Source of the DNA: Flavobacteriaceae bacterium 3519-10
Lineage (GTDB): Bacteria; Bacteroidota; Bacteroidia; Flavobacteriales; Weeksellaceae
Direction of reading: 5' to 3'
NCBI GenBank assembly: GCA_000023725.1
Contig: CP001673.1
Span: 62,001-126,000, forward strand
DNA length: 64,000 bases
Positions 48,960-57,752 of this stretch are shown here, in pieces. A program made the translations under genes and the position numbers. Numbering within the stretch: the stretch's first letter is position 1; the number at the start of each line of letters is the position of its first letter. The notes under the pieces were generated by a model. That model was not told the origin of the DNA. It searched no databases and saw only the letters and a program-made list of their open reading frames with translations.

Positions 48960-49490
48960 TTATTTTTTAGCCTGCTCGTTCGCCATGATATATCCGTCGT
49001 ACGAAATTCCCTGGCGGTCGTTAGAACTAACTGCAACGTACGCTTTGCCCTGTGGATAGACTTCAACGGTTATTTTCTGTACATTCGGCTGGTCATTCGG
49101 CAGTATTGTATACACCACACTTCCTTTTTTACCATCGCGTTGACTGATGTTGAAATCTTTCGACGTAAAGCGATAAGAACTTTTGGTGGTGTCGTAACTT
49201 GGCGTGAACGAACGGCCGAAATAAGGAAGCTCAACTTTAACTTCCGACTTTCTAATCTGAACTGTATAGCCATAATCGAGCGTTAACATTCTTGATGAGC
49301 TTGAATTCGGAAAAGAATTCATCACATTTACAACATCATAATTTGTGGGATTAGCGCGCTCAGCCATAAAAGTGAATTCGCCAGATGAAAGAAGCGCGTT
49401 CACCTGTGCTTTCGGCAATCCACTGGTGGTGCCGCACGAAACCATTACTGTTAATAATAGTGCGGATAGGTATAGGAATAATTTTTTCAT
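48960..49490 (-). CDS. DUF4251 lipoprotein
   Basis: A 176-residue predicted lipoprotein. From ATG 49490 the signal is MKKLFLYLSALLLTVMVSC with Cys19 in the lipobox. The mature part FTFMAERANP, SRMLTLDYGYTVQIRKSEVKVELPYFGRSF and FNISQRDGKKGSVVYTILP is the DUF4251 pattern, which is common in Bacteroidota and has no known function. The longer open frame to 49526 is not used because it would put residues before the signal. It faces meaB tail to tail without a spacer. Confidence 0.83.
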   Translation of the reverse strand: MKKLFLYLSALLLTVMVSCGTTSGLPKAQVNALLSSGEFTFMAERANPTNYDVVNVMNSFPNSSSSRMLTLDYGYTVQIRKSEVKVELPYFGRSFTPSYDTTKSSYRFTSKDFNISQRDGKKGSVVYTILPNDQPNVQKITVEVYPQGKAYVAVSSNDRQGISYDGYIMANEQAKK

Positions 49491-49594
49491 AAGTAATTTT
49501 ACGGCGTGAATACAAAAATTGTGCAAGCAGCTGACTAGGCATTTTTTAATTGGAATAAAAATTGTTTAAGAAGAAAAAATAGAAATCCAGAACT

Positions 49595-50401
49595 ATGAAA
49601 AATGTAAATAAATTAGTGGGCACCGGCGTATTGGCAGCGATGATGGTGGCCTGTACTACCAACCCAATCACAGGAAGAAAATCTCTGCAGTTGGCGAACG
49701 ATCAGGAAATTACAGCGATGGCGCTTCAACAGTACCGGCAGACGCTTGCCGCTGCTAAAGTTGTAAGCGGTACCACAGCTGCGAACAGCGTAAAAAACGT
49801 TGGTACACGGATAAAAAATGCCGCTAATAATTATTACAGAGGTATCGGTCGCGAAACGGATATGAGTAACTATCAGTGGGAATTTAATCTTATTGATGAC
49901 AAGCAGGTAAACGCCTGGTGTATGCCGGGTGGTAAAGTTGCAGTGTATACCGGCATTTTACCGATAACTAAAAATGATACCGGTCTTGCAGTAGTGATGG
50001 GACATGAGATTTCACACGCACTTGCAGGCCACGGAAACGAAAGAATTTCTCAGGCAATGGTGGCCCAATATGGTGGCGCTGTACTCGGCAGTGCAACAAG
50101 TGGCCAGATGGCCTCAATCTTTCAGCAGGTTTACCCAATCGGAGCGCAGGTTGCGTTATTGAAGTATGGCAGAGGCCAGGAGCTCGAAGCTGATGAAATG
50201 GGACTTTATCTGATGGCAATGGCAGGATATGATCCCCGTCAGGCTCAGCCTTTCTGGGAAAGAATGGAATCTGCTTCAAGCGGCAACCGTCCACCGGAAT
50301 TTCTATCAACCCACCCAAGCCCGGAGAGCAGAAGGTCGGATCTAGAGAAGAGAATGCCTAAAGCGCTTGAGTATTACAAAACAGCCGGCGGCAAAATATA
50401 A
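49595..50401 (+). CDS. M48 family metallopeptidase lipoprotein (LoiP/BepA-like)
   Basis: A 268-residue zinc peptidase. N-terminal signal with lipobox VAC (MKNVNKLVGTGVLAAMMVAC, Cys20). The zinc motif is HEISHALAGH at about 131-140, and the third ligand is Glu in GQELEADEMGLYLMA. The ends NPITGRKSLQL and FLSTHPSPESRRSDLEKRMPKAL are typical of periplasmic M48 proteases that watch over outer-membrane protein assembly. It ends before a terminator at 50418. Confidence 0.91.
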   Translation: MKNVNKLVGTGVLAAMMVACTTNPITGRKSLQLANDQEITAMALQQYRQTLAAAKVVSGTTAANSVKNVGTRIKNAANNYYRGIGRETDMSNYQWEFNLIDDKQVNAWCMPGGKVAVYTGILPITKNDTGLAVVMGHEISHALAGHGNERISQAMVAQYGGAVLGSATSGQMASIFQQVYPIGAQVALLKYGRGQELEADEMGLYLMAMAGYDPRQAQPFWERMESASSGNRPPEFLSTHPSPESRRSDLEKRMPKALEYYKTAGGKI

Positions 50402-50417
50402 ATTATAAAACCCACTG

Positions 50418-50454
50418 ACCTTCCCAAATAATAAGTACATTTGGGAAGGTTTTT
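50418..50454 (+). terminator. Rho-independent terminator after the M48 gene
   Basis: Perfect 12-bp stem ACCTTCCCAAAT (50418-50429) with ATTTGGGAAGGT (50439-50450), then four T. The same bases contain TACATTTG at 50436-50443, a possible -7 element for the next gene at 50467. Confidence 0.78.
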
Positions 50455-50466
50455 AATTTAAAGACG

Positions 50467-50784
50467 ATGAAAAATTTACACTTTATAGGGTTTCTGTTAC
50501 TTGGGCTTGCATTTCTGCTTTATTATATGCTGCCCGAATTTTCTTTCGTGAAACTGTTTGAACCCATTAACCTCATGGGCATTCTCGCAGGAATCGGGAT
50601 AGGTTTAATCATCGGCGGAATCGTAGGTTACGTGAGCAAAGGTACTGCGCTCCGAGAAGAACAGAAACGCCAGGAAATTAAGCAGCTCCGGAAAGACAAA
50701 GAAGAGCTAGAACGGCAAAGTGCCGAACTTGCAAGACAGAACGCGCTTCGAAATACACCAAATGAAAATCCTCAGAACTATTAA
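50467..50784 (+). CDS. Small membrane protein with a coiled coil
   Basis: A 105-residue protein of unknown function. Two transmembrane helices (about 5-20 and 31-52, the second Gly-rich: MGILAGIGIGLIIGGIVGYV) are followed by a charged coiled coil EEQKRQEIKQLRKDKEELER and a short tail. It is similar in layout to LapA-type or small structural membrane proteins, but I cannot assign it. Its last codons form the 5' arm of a terminator hairpin. Confidence 0.65.
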   Translation: MKNLHFIGFLLLGLAFLLYYMLPEFSFVKLFEPINLMGILAGIGIGLIIGGIVGYVSKGTALREEQKRQEIKQLRKDKEELERQSAELARQNALRNTPNENPQNY

Positions 50785-50798
50785 TTCTGAGGATTTTT
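50765..50798. terminator. Terminator overlapping the end of the gene at 50467
   Basis: Perfect 13-bp stem AAAATCCTCAGAA (50765-50777) with TTCTGAGGATTTT (50785-50797), with the TAA stop in the loop. T and A runs on both sides suit termination of both convergent genes. Confidence 0.75.
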
Positions 50799-50815
50799 AA
50801 TTTAAGGTGATATCT

Positions 50816-51451
50816 TTAGAACTTATATCCAAGGCCCAGCATGAAAAGGCTCGGTCTATTGTCGTATTCAATTTCCTGATCGGCGTCCGCAATTGTGGTC
50901 ACGAACTTTCGCTGATCTTTTGAAAATGCTCCTTCGTATTTCGCTGAAATAATAAGGTTTTTCAGTTCGCTTTGAAGGCCAAATTGGTAGCCTACCGTAA
51001 AGTTCTTTGTTTCAACTTGCTCTACAAAGGATCGGAAAGTTTCGCCTTCATTTAAATTGAATGTTCCGACTGGTCCAGCAAAAGCACTTAAGGTGTTGCC
51101 CAACAACCTGTAGCCCAATAATACAGGCACATCGATACGGTTAGTTTTGGCTTCAATTATCGTTTCATTGCCCATCGCATCTGTTACCGTAGCTTCATTT
51201 TTAAAGGTTGAATAATAGATTTCCGGCATCAGATAGAGTGACATTGGTAAATCGGCTTTTAAGGAAAGTCCCACATTAAAACCGGTGATATTTTTTCCTT
51301 TTTCAGCTACCGCGGTTCCGGCAGCATCTTTAAAATTTTGCCACGTTGCAGAACTTGTCGGGATCAGCACGTTGGCCTTTCCTGCTAATGAGATCTGTGC
51401 TGAAGCAAAAAAACTGGCTCCTAAAAGAGCGATACTAAATATTTTATTCAT
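50816..51451 (-). CDS. Outer-membrane beta-barrel protein
   Basis: A 211-residue exported protein. From ATG 51451 the signal is MNKIFSIALLGASFFASAQ. The mature chain contains alternating strands (NVGLSLKADLPMSLYLMPEIYYST, NRIDVPVLLGYRLLG, FTVGYQFGLQSELK) and ends GLGYKF, as in OmpW/PorT-like eight-stranded barrels. Relatives are annotated outer membrane beta-barrel protein. The start overlaps the end of the MlaF-like gene by 8 bases, so it is in the same transcription unit. Confidence 0.8.
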   Translation of the reverse strand: MNKIFSIALLGASFFASAQISLAGKANVLIPTSSATWQNFKDAAGTAVAEKGKNITGFNVGLSLKADLPMSLYLMPEIYYSTFKNEATVTDAMGNETIIEAKTNRIDVPVLLGYRLLGNTLSAFAGPVGTFNLNEGETFRSFVEQVETKNFTVGYQFGLQSELKNLIISAKYEGAFSKDQRKFVTTIADADQEIEYDNRPSLFMLGLGYKF

Positions 51452-52253
51452 TTTCCTGAGGATTGGTAGTAACGTTATCAATTGAGGTTTTGTTGGTCTC
51501 GAGAAAATACTCGCGCAGTTCTTTGAAAAGTTCCGATGAGTAAACGAAATCGATGAGGTTTTTATTGCCTGCGTTAATCAGGATGTCTTTATTCCCTTCC
51601 CATTCTTTTATTCCCAAGCGCAGATATACAATTTTCTCGCCAATGGTCATCACCGAATTCATATCGTGACTGTTGATAATCGTAGTCGTATTGTATTCTT
51701 TAGTGATTTCAAGCAACAGGTCATCAATGATATTTGCGGTATATGGATCGAGACCAGAATTGGGTTCATCACAAAACAGATACTTTGGATTGTTTACGAT
51801 GGCGCGAGCAATTGCAACGCGTTTCTGCATTCCCCCCGAAATTTCTGAAGGATATTTGCGGTTGGCCTTTTCGAGGTGTACGCGTCCGATTACTTCAAAA
51901 GCCCTGCGTTTCTTTTCTCTATACGTGAGATTGGTGAACATATCAAGTGGAAACGTGATGTTTTCTTCCACCGTCATCGAGTCGAATAGTGCGCTGCCCT
52001 GAAAAACAGTACCTATTTCTGAGCGAAGCGTCTGTTTTTCGTCGCGCGACATATTATTGATGTCTCTTCCATCGAAAAGTATCCCGCCCGAGGTCGGCTG
52101 GTACACATTGAGCAAGCTTTTAAGAAATACAGTTTTTCCCGACCCACTCTGTCCGATGATGAGGTTTACTTTTCCTGTTTCGAAAGTGGTTGTGATCCCT
52201 TTCAGTACCTCCACTTCCTCAAAGCTTTTCTTTAAATCTTTTACTTCTATCAT
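51444..52253 (-). CDS. ABC transporter ATP-binding protein, MlaF-like
   Basis: A 269-residue ATPase of the Mla lipid-transport type. Walker A GQSGSGKT, Q-loop around GTVFQGSALFDSMTVEEN (an MlaF hallmark), signature SGGMQKR, Walker B LFCDEPNSGLDP and the H-loop INSHDMNS. Start ATG 52253 overlaps the MlaE stop as ATGA; the longer frame to 52313 reads through the permease gene. It works with MlaE to move phospholipids between inner and outer membrane. The MlaD-type partner is at 62671. Confidence 0.9.
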   Translation of the reverse strand: MIEVKDLKKSFEEVEVLKGITTTFETGKVNLIIGQSGSGKTVFLKSLLNVYQPTSGGILFDGRDINNMSRDEKQTLRSEIGTVFQGSALFDSMTVEENITFPLDMFTNLTYREKKRRAFEVIGRVHLEKANRKYPSEISGGMQKRVAIARAIVNNPKYLFCDEPNSGLDPYTANIIDDLLLEITKEYNTTTIINSHDMNSVMTIGEKIVYLRLGIKEWEGNKDILINAGNKNLIDFVYSSELFKELREYFLETNKTSIDNVTTNPQENE

Positions 52254-53005
52254 CAGCTGAGGAACATTTGGGTTAAAATTAAATTCGTAATAATAATTGC
52301 AACAATGGTCCACACCACGGCCTGCGTACTGGCGCGCCCAACTTCGAGCGATCCGCCCTTCACATTATAACCAAAGTAAGCAGGTACAGTTGCGATTAAG
52401 AAAGCAAAAACCGCTGTCTTGAAAAATGCATACCAAATGAAGTGTTGCGGCATGTACATTTGGATGCCGGTAATATAATCTGCCTTACTCCAGCTGCCAG
52501 TGGCGATGCCGGCTAAATATCCGCCCCAGATCCCGAACACGATACTGATCGCGATAAGTAACGGGTTGAAGATAATACTTGCGAGAATTTTAGGTAAAAT
52601 AAGGAAGTTCGGAGAGTTCACACCCATAATATCCAACGCATCGATCTGTTCTGTAACCCGCATCGTGCCGATACTTGAAGCGATATAAGATCCTACTTTA
52701 CCCGCCAGAATTACTGATATAATGGTGGGCGCAAATTCCAGGATAAGTACCACTTTCGTCGCATAACCGATGAACGAGTTAGGAATAGGAAATGAGGACG
52801 CGCTGAAGTTATTAAACATCTGTATCGCAACTACCGCACCCACAAATGTGGAGGTGAAGAGAACGAGACCAAATGAATTCACGCCTAAATCATGAATTTC
52901 GCGCATGAAAAGTTTACCAAAAACCGAAGATTTCTGCGGTCTTTTCATTGTTTTTGAAAGCAGCAGAAAATAGGCTCCTATCTGGCTTAAAAGATTTTTA
53001 AACAT
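52253..53005 (-). CDS. ABC transporter permease, MlaE family
   Basis: A 250-residue permease with about five transmembrane helices. GREIHDLGVNSFGLVLFTSTFVGAV, NSFIGYATKVVLILEFAPTIISVILAGKVGSYIAS and the E-Q-I-D-A-L-D-I-M-G-V motif (TEQIDALDIMGVNSPNF) are standard MlaE signatures. It is translationally coupled to the MlaF-like gene. A predicted lipid-transport unit for outer-membrane asymmetry. Confidence 0.92.
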   Translation of the reverse strand: MFKNLLSQIGAYFLLLSKTMKRPQKSSVFGKLFMREIHDLGVNSFGLVLFTSTFVGAVVAIQMFNNFSASSFPIPNSFIGYATKVVLILEFAPTIISVILAGKVGSYIASSIGTMRVTEQIDALDIMGVNSPNFLILPKILASIIFNPLLIAISIVFGIWGGYLAGIATGSWSKADYITGIQMYMPQHFIWYAFFKTAVFAFLIATVPAYFGYNVKGGSLEVGRASTQAVVWTIVAIIITNLILTQMFLS

Positions 53006-53041
53006 TCCGCTAAATTAGTGTTTTATTTATTTCTATGTTTT

Positions 53042-54409
53042 TTAGTTGGCATTTTTATCGCCGCCAATAACCAAAAAAGCCGTTTTAAGGATGATCACCA
53101 AATCGAGTGTAAAACTCCAGTTCTTCACGTAAAAGGCGTCGGCCAAAATTCTTTTATGCATCTGGATCTCCATGTCGCCCGCGTCGCCCCTCAGCCCATT
53201 AACCTGTGCCAGGCCTGTAACGCCAGGTCTTACCAAACTCCGTACAGAATAGCGCCCAATTTTCAACTTATAAAAATCGTCTACAAGCAGCATATGTGGT
53301 CGTGGACCTACTACCGACATCTCGCCCTTCAGTACATTGATGAATTGTGGCATCTCGTCTAAACTGGTTTTCCGCAGAAATTTACCGATTTTGGTGATTC
53401 TTTTATCATTTTCCGTGGTGGTTTTATTTGCTGAATCTCCGTTCACATGCATGGTGCGGAATTTTAAGCAGCTGAAAACCTCATCATGGAAACCATATCG
53501 TTTCTGTTTGAAAAATACAGGTCCCTTGCCATCTAATTTTATCAGCAGTGCGATCAGCGGAAACAGCCACGTTCCTATCACAATAAGCATAAACAGCGAA
53601 AATGCAATATCGAAGGTACGCTTGATGATGATATTCGTAAGAAAATCGAGCGGAAACTTCGACCGGACAAGTACAGGCTGCATTTCGATATACCCTAAAT
53701 CGTACTGGAAGAAGTTGTTCTTGGCAATGCTTGGGATGAGCGATACCCGCACTTTATGCCGCTCAGCCTGGCGGTAAATTTCTTCTTCTTCGTCTTTGCT
53801 GAAACCGTTTGACGAAAGGTACATCGTGTGGATGCCGTTTATCTTCCAGAATTCGATGAGTTTTTGAAGGTTGTAATGATCTTCAGCCGGAAATTCGAAA
53901 ATACGGAAACCATAATCTTTCCGTTCGGTTAGAATGTTTTTTAAAATTTTGCTCGACGGATCATCATTTATAAACATGATGTTACGGTAATTGATGCCGA
54001 GCGTCCGCAGGTATTTTAATGTAAAAAACACGATTGACTTTACGAAGAAAAGCAGGAAGAAAAGCGTAATCGCGATGAGGAAGCGGTCCTGTTTCAGAAA
54101 TTCGTTATTGCTCACCTTCGCAAGAAGAATCACTCCGAAAATGAAGATGAAAATATGGGTAACGAGCCTTTCGAGATAGATGGTATAGGTTAAGTTTCGG
54201 GCAACTGAATAAAGTCTTGTGCGCCCACTCAGAAGAATCCAGAATAATACGAGTGCAATCACTGAAAAGAAATTCTGTTCCCACACATCCTGAGCATACT
54301 CAACTGTACGGTTGCGCAAAAAATAAAAAAGGAATACGCCGGCGATTACCAGCACATCCAAAACGATAAAAATAACTTTGAAATACCTCGAATATCGAAT
54401 TTTTTGCAT
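53042..54409 (-). CDS. Polyprenyl-phosphate sugar-1-phosphate transferase (WcaJ-like)
   Basis: Initiating enzyme for exopolysaccharide or O-antigen repeat units, transferring a sugar-1-phosphate to undecaprenyl phosphate (455 residues). About four N-terminal transmembrane helices, a CoA-binding-like Rossmann domain (about 130-240), one re-entrant helix (IKRTFDIAFSLFMLIVIG), and the catalytic bacterial sugar transferase domain: GPVFFKQKRYG, LKFRTMHVN, RKTSLDEMPQFINVLKGEMS and VGPRPH. It stands alone, without neighbouring glycosyltransferases. Confidence 0.92.
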   Translation of the reverse strand: MQKIRYSRYFKVIFIVLDVLVIAGVFLFYFLRNRTVEYAQDVWEQNFFSVIALVLFWILLSGRTRLYSVARNLTYTIYLERLVTHIFIFIFGVILLAKVSNNEFLKQDRFLIAITLFFLLFFVKSIVFFTLKYLRTLGINYRNIMFINDDPSSKILKNILTERKDYGFRIFEFPAEDHYNLQKLIEFWKINGIHTMYLSSNGFSKDEEEEIYRQAERHKVRVSLIPSIAKNNFFQYDLGYIEMQPVLVRSKFPLDFLTNIIIKRTFDIAFSLFMLIVIGTWLFPLIALLIKLDGKGPVFFKQKRYGFHDEVFSCLKFRTMHVNGDSANKTTTENDKRITKIGKFLRKTSLDEMPQFINVLKGEMSVVGPRPHMLLVDDFYKLKIGRYSVRSLVRPGVTGLAQVNGLRGDAGDMEIQMHKRILADAFYVKNWSFTLDLVIILKTAFLVIGGDKNAN

Positions 54410-54444
54410 AAAACCCTGTTACGTACAGTAAACTTAGCGTTATT

Positions 54445-55077
54445 TTATGGAATATTCAAATATTTATGGGTCTGTACGGACGCCTGCCACTCAGGGTTTG
54501 CGAGGATGAAATCAGTTATTTTAGGATATATTTCTTCGCGTTTGCTCCACTCACTTTGCAGATACAGCCTGCAGGTAGGCGATACTTTAGCGGCCTGTTC
54601 AGCAGCGAATTTCAGGTCATTATTATTAAAGACAATAACTTTCAGCTCATGCGCCTTCGCATAAATTTGATCTTTAGGCAACCCGGTTTTTTTAGGCGAA
54701 AGTGTTATCCAGTCGAGGTGCCCACTCATCGGATAGGCGCCGGAGGTTTCGATATGAATTGTGCAGCCCAGTTCTTTAAGGCGTGAGGTAAGTATTTCGA
54801 GGTTCCACATCAGTGGCTCGCCACCGGTTAGCACGATGGTTTTGCAGTGCTTTGCAGCCGTTTCAGCAATCTGAACAGCGCTCATAAGTGGATGAAGCGT
54901 TGGGTCCCAGCTTTCTTTAACATCACACCAGTGGCAGCCTACATCGCAACCACCGAGACGGATGAAATACGCAGCTTTACCAGTGTGGGCGCCTTCGCCC
55001 TGCAAAGTGTAAAAATGCTCCATCACGGGCAGCATTTCACCTTCGGCCAATAATATGTTTTCTTCTTCTTTAGTCAT
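54445..55077 (-). CDS. queE: 7-carboxy-7-deazaguanine synthase
   Basis: Radical SAM enzyme of queuosine/7-deazaguanine synthesis (210 residues), converting CPH4 to CDG. The 4Fe-4S motif is C44-D-V-G-C48-H-W-C51 in RLGGCDVGCHWCDV, with the substrate-binding FYTLQGEGAHTGKAAYFIR segment before it and TGGEPLMW after. It overlaps folD by 8 bases (folD is upstream on the minus strand), so they are co-transcribed. Confidence 0.93.
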   Translation of the reverse strand: MTKEEENILLAEGEMLPVMEHFYTLQGEGAHTGKAAYFIRLGGCDVGCHWCDVKESWDPTLHPLMSAVQIAETAAKHCKTIVLTGGEPLMWNLEILTSRLKELGCTIHIETSGAYPMSGHLDWITLSPKKTGLPKDQIYAKAHELKVIVFNNNDLKFAAEQAAKVSPTCRLYLQSEWSKREEIYPKITDFILANPEWQASVQTHKYLNIP

Positions 55078-55954
55078 TATAAACTGAGGTTTTGTAAGCG
55101 AGGATGGTGTTTTTAAGCAGCATCGCTCTTGTCATCGGTCCCACGCCACCGGGCACAGGCGTAATGGCTCCGGCTACTTCGCGGCAGCTTTCGAAATCTA
55201 CATCTCCCACGAGACGGTAACCTTTCACCGAATCGTCGTCGATGCGCGTGATACCAACGTCGATTACTACCGCTCCTTTTTTAATCATATCTCCTTTCAG
55301 GAAATTGGGATCTCCCAATGCGGTGATCACAATATCAGCATTTTTCGTAAACTCTTCAATGTGAGGAGTGTAAGAATGCGTGAGTGTTACGGTCGAATTT
55401 CCCGGAAAGTCCTTCCGACCCATCAAAATACTCATGGGGCGTCCTACAATTCGGCTGCGGCCGATAATTACGCAGTGTTTTCCCTTTGTGTCGATCTGAT
55501 ATCTTTCCAGAAGGGTAAGGATTCCGAACGGGGTCGCAGGCAGAAATGTATCCATTTCAAGCGCCATTTTCCCGAAATTCTCAGGGTGGAAACCATCTAC
55601 ATCTTTCCGCGGATCAATAGCCATAATTATTTTCTCCTGATCGATCTGCGCAGGCAGCGGCAACTGCACAATAAAGCCATCCACTTCTTTCGACAGATTA
55701 AGCTCATTGATTTTTTCGAGAAGTTCAGATTCGGAAACTGTGCTTGGAAATTTCACAAGTGAAGATTTGAAACCCACTTCCTGGCAATCTTTTATTTTAT
55801 TGTTGACATACGAGATGCTCGCGCCATTCTGACCAACTAAAATCGCAACTAAATGCGGCGGCCTTCTTTTGCCTTCCACTATTTTTTCCACATCGGTGCG
55901 GATTTCGTTCTTAATTTCTTTTGAAACCTTCAGTCCGTCGAGAATATCTGCCAT
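55070..55954 (-). CDS. folD: Methylenetetrahydrofolate dehydrogenase / methenyl-THF cyclohydrolase
   Basis: Bifunctional one-carbon enzyme (294 residues). The catalytic pair is Tyr49 and Lys53 in SYVNNKIKDC, with DGFIVQLPLPAQID and PRKDVDGFHPEN forming the folate site and GRSRIVGRPMSILM the NADP-binding loop. C-terminal GVGPMTRAMLLKNT closes the domain. Length is normal. It supplies 10-formyl-THF. Confidence 0.95.
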   Translation of the reverse strand: MADILDGLKVSKEIKNEIRTDVEKIVEGKRRPPHLVAILVGQNGASISYVNNKIKDCQEVGFKSSLVKFPSTVSESELLEKINELNLSKEVDGFIVQLPLPAQIDQEKIIMAIDPRKDVDGFHPENFGKMALEMDTFLPATPFGILTLLERYQIDTKGKHCVIIGRSRIVGRPMSILMGRKDFPGNSTVTLTHSYTPHIEEFTKNADIVITALGDPNFLKGDMIKKGAVVIDVGITRIDDDSVKGYRLVGDVDFESCREVAGAITPVPGGVGPMTRAMLLKNTILAYKTSVYND

Positions 55955-55985
55955 TATATTTGGTTTAAAATTAAAAATTGAATGA

Positions 55986-57626
55986 TTATTTCTTTGCCTG
56001 ATAATAGTTCATGAGGCCATTTGTAGACGAATCATGGGTGGTTACTTCTTCCTTATTTTCAAGTTCTGCCAGAATTTTTCCGGCCAGAACTTTTCCAAGT
56101 TCCACTCCGAACTGATCGAAACTGAAAATATTCCAAATAGCGCCCTGCACAAAGATTTTATGTTCGTATAACGCAATCAGCTGTCCTAAAGAGAATGGCG
56201 TCAGTTCATCAAAAATGAACGAATTAGTCGGCGAATCGCCCGTGAATACTTTGAAGTTCAGAAGCTTAGCAATCTCTTCTTCAGATTTTCCCGCAGTTTC
56301 GAGTTCCGCTCTAACCTCTTCATCCGTTTTGCCGAACGCCAAAGCTTCGGTTTGCGCAAAGAAATTTGCGAGCAGCTTATCCTGATGATCAGAAACCTCG
56401 TTGCAGGATTTTGCATACGCCAGAAAATCTGCCGGGATAAGTTCGGTGCCCTGATGGATCAGCTGGTAGAAGGCGTGTTGGCCGTTTGTTCCGGGTTCGC
56501 CCCAGATAATCGGTCCGGTTTCATATTCTACATAATTGCCATTACGGTCCACAGATTTGCCATTACTTTCCATATCGCCCTGCTGCAGGTACGCCGGGAA
56601 TCGGTTTAGATACTGTGAGTATGGTAGAGTTGCGTAAGTTCCTGCGCTGTAAAAATTGCGGTACCAGATCCCAAGAAGTGCCATCAGTACTGGTACATTT
56701 TCTTTAAAATCTGCGGTTCTGAAATGATTGTCGGATTCTGCGGCGCCTTTCAGTAGCTGCTCAAAATTATCATAACCCACTGCCAGCACAATACTTAAAC
56801 CGATTGCGCTCCACAGAGAATATCTGCCGCCAACCCAATCCCAGAATTCAAAAATATTCTCTTCAGCAATTCCAAATTCCTTTACCGATTTGATGTTGGT
56901 AGAAAGTGCCACGAAATGTTTCGCTACATCCTGTTCTGAGCCGCTTTTCAAAAACCATTCTTTCCCTGAGGCCGCGTTGGTCATTGTTTCCTGCGTGGTG
57001 AATGTTTTGGAGGCGATGATAAACAGCGTAGTTTCCGGATTTAAATTCTTTAAAGTTTCTGCAATGTGGTTTCCGTCGACATTCGAAACAAAATGAACGT
57101 TCAGGCGCGTTTTAAAATGTTTGAGAGCAGAACATACCATCACAGGTCCTAGGTCTGAGCCGCCAATGCCGATGTTTACTACATCTGTGATCTGTTTTCC
57201 CGAAAAGCCTTTATGATCGCCCGAAATTACCTTATCTGAAAAAGCCTTCATTTGGTCAAGCACTTTTTTGATGCCCGGCTTTATATCTTCGCCATCAACC
57301 AAAAGCGGTTCGCCCGAAAAATCGCGCAGCGCAGTATGCAGTACGGCGCGTCCTTCGGTTTCGTTGATTTTTTCGCCGCTAAACATTGCGGAAATTGCTT
57401 CTTTCAACTTTGTTTCTTCGGCCAGTTTCAACAACAGATCAAGCGTGCGCTGATCGATTAGATTCTTTGAAAAATCAAATAGGTAACCTTCTCTTTTAAC
57501 CGAAAATTCGTTGAAACGGTTTGTGTTATATTGAAATAAAGTCCTGAGTTCGAAATCGTTGTGCGCGAAATGATCTTCGAGATTTTGCCAGGCTTTGGTT
57601 TGTTCGGGATTGATTTTGGGTAGCAT
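55986..57626 (-). CDS. pgi: Glucose-6-phosphate isomerase
   Basis: Glycolytic isomerase (546 residues). The PGI signatures are present: [15 protein letters not shown], the catalytic Glu region [14 protein letters not shown], and [23 protein letters not shown]. Start ATG 57626 gives [20 protein letters not shown]. It is 32 bases upstream of folD on the same strand and lon is further upstream with its own terminator between. Confidence 0.96.
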   Translation of the reverse strand: MLPKINPEQTKAWQNLEDHFAHNDFELRTLFQYNTNRFNEFSVKREGYLFDFSKNLIDQRTLDLLLKLAEETKLKEAISAMFSGEKINETEGRAVLHTALRDFSGEPLLVDGEDIKPGIKKVLDQMKAFSDKVISGDHKGFSGKQITDVVNIGIGGSDLGPVMVCSALKHFKTRLNVHFVSNVDGNHIAETLKNLNPETTLFIIASKTFTTQETMTNAASGKEWFLKSGSEQDVAKHFVALSTNIKSVKEFGIAEENIFEFWDWVGGRYSLWSAIGLSIVLAVGYDNFEQLLKGAAESDNHFRTADFKENVPVLMALLGIWYRNFYSAGTYATLPYSQYLNRFPAYLQQGDMESNGKSVDRNGNYVEYETGPIIWGEPGTNGQHAFYQLIHQGTELIPADFLAYAKSCNEVSDHQDKLLANFFAQTEALAFGKTDEEVRAELETAGKSEEEIAKLLNFKVFTGDSPTNSFIFDELTPFSLGQLIALYEHKIFVQGAIWNIFSFDQFGVELGKVLAGKILAELENKEEVTTHDSSTNGLMNYYQAKK

Positions 57627-57687
57627 TTCAGAAAATTTAGGTTAGAGATTTCAAAAAAAACATTGATTAAAACCGCTGCAAATTTAG

Positions 57688-57722
57688 GGAAAAATAAAAC
57701 CTCCGGAAAATGACGGAGGTTT
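57688..57722 (-). terminator. Rho-independent terminator of lon
   Basis: On the minus strand AAACCTCCG (57722-57714) pairs with CGGAGGTTT (57705-57697) and is followed by a T-rich tract. It is 31 bases after the lon stop. Confidence 0.75.
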
Positions 57723-57752
57723 AACTTAGCCTGTTTAGATCAGGATTTGTTT

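Noticed and set aside
53042..54409. Start of a capsule or exopolysaccharide gene cluster at the sugar transferase
   Set aside because: Neighbours are mlaE and queE; no glycosyltransferase, flippase or polymerase gene is next to it.
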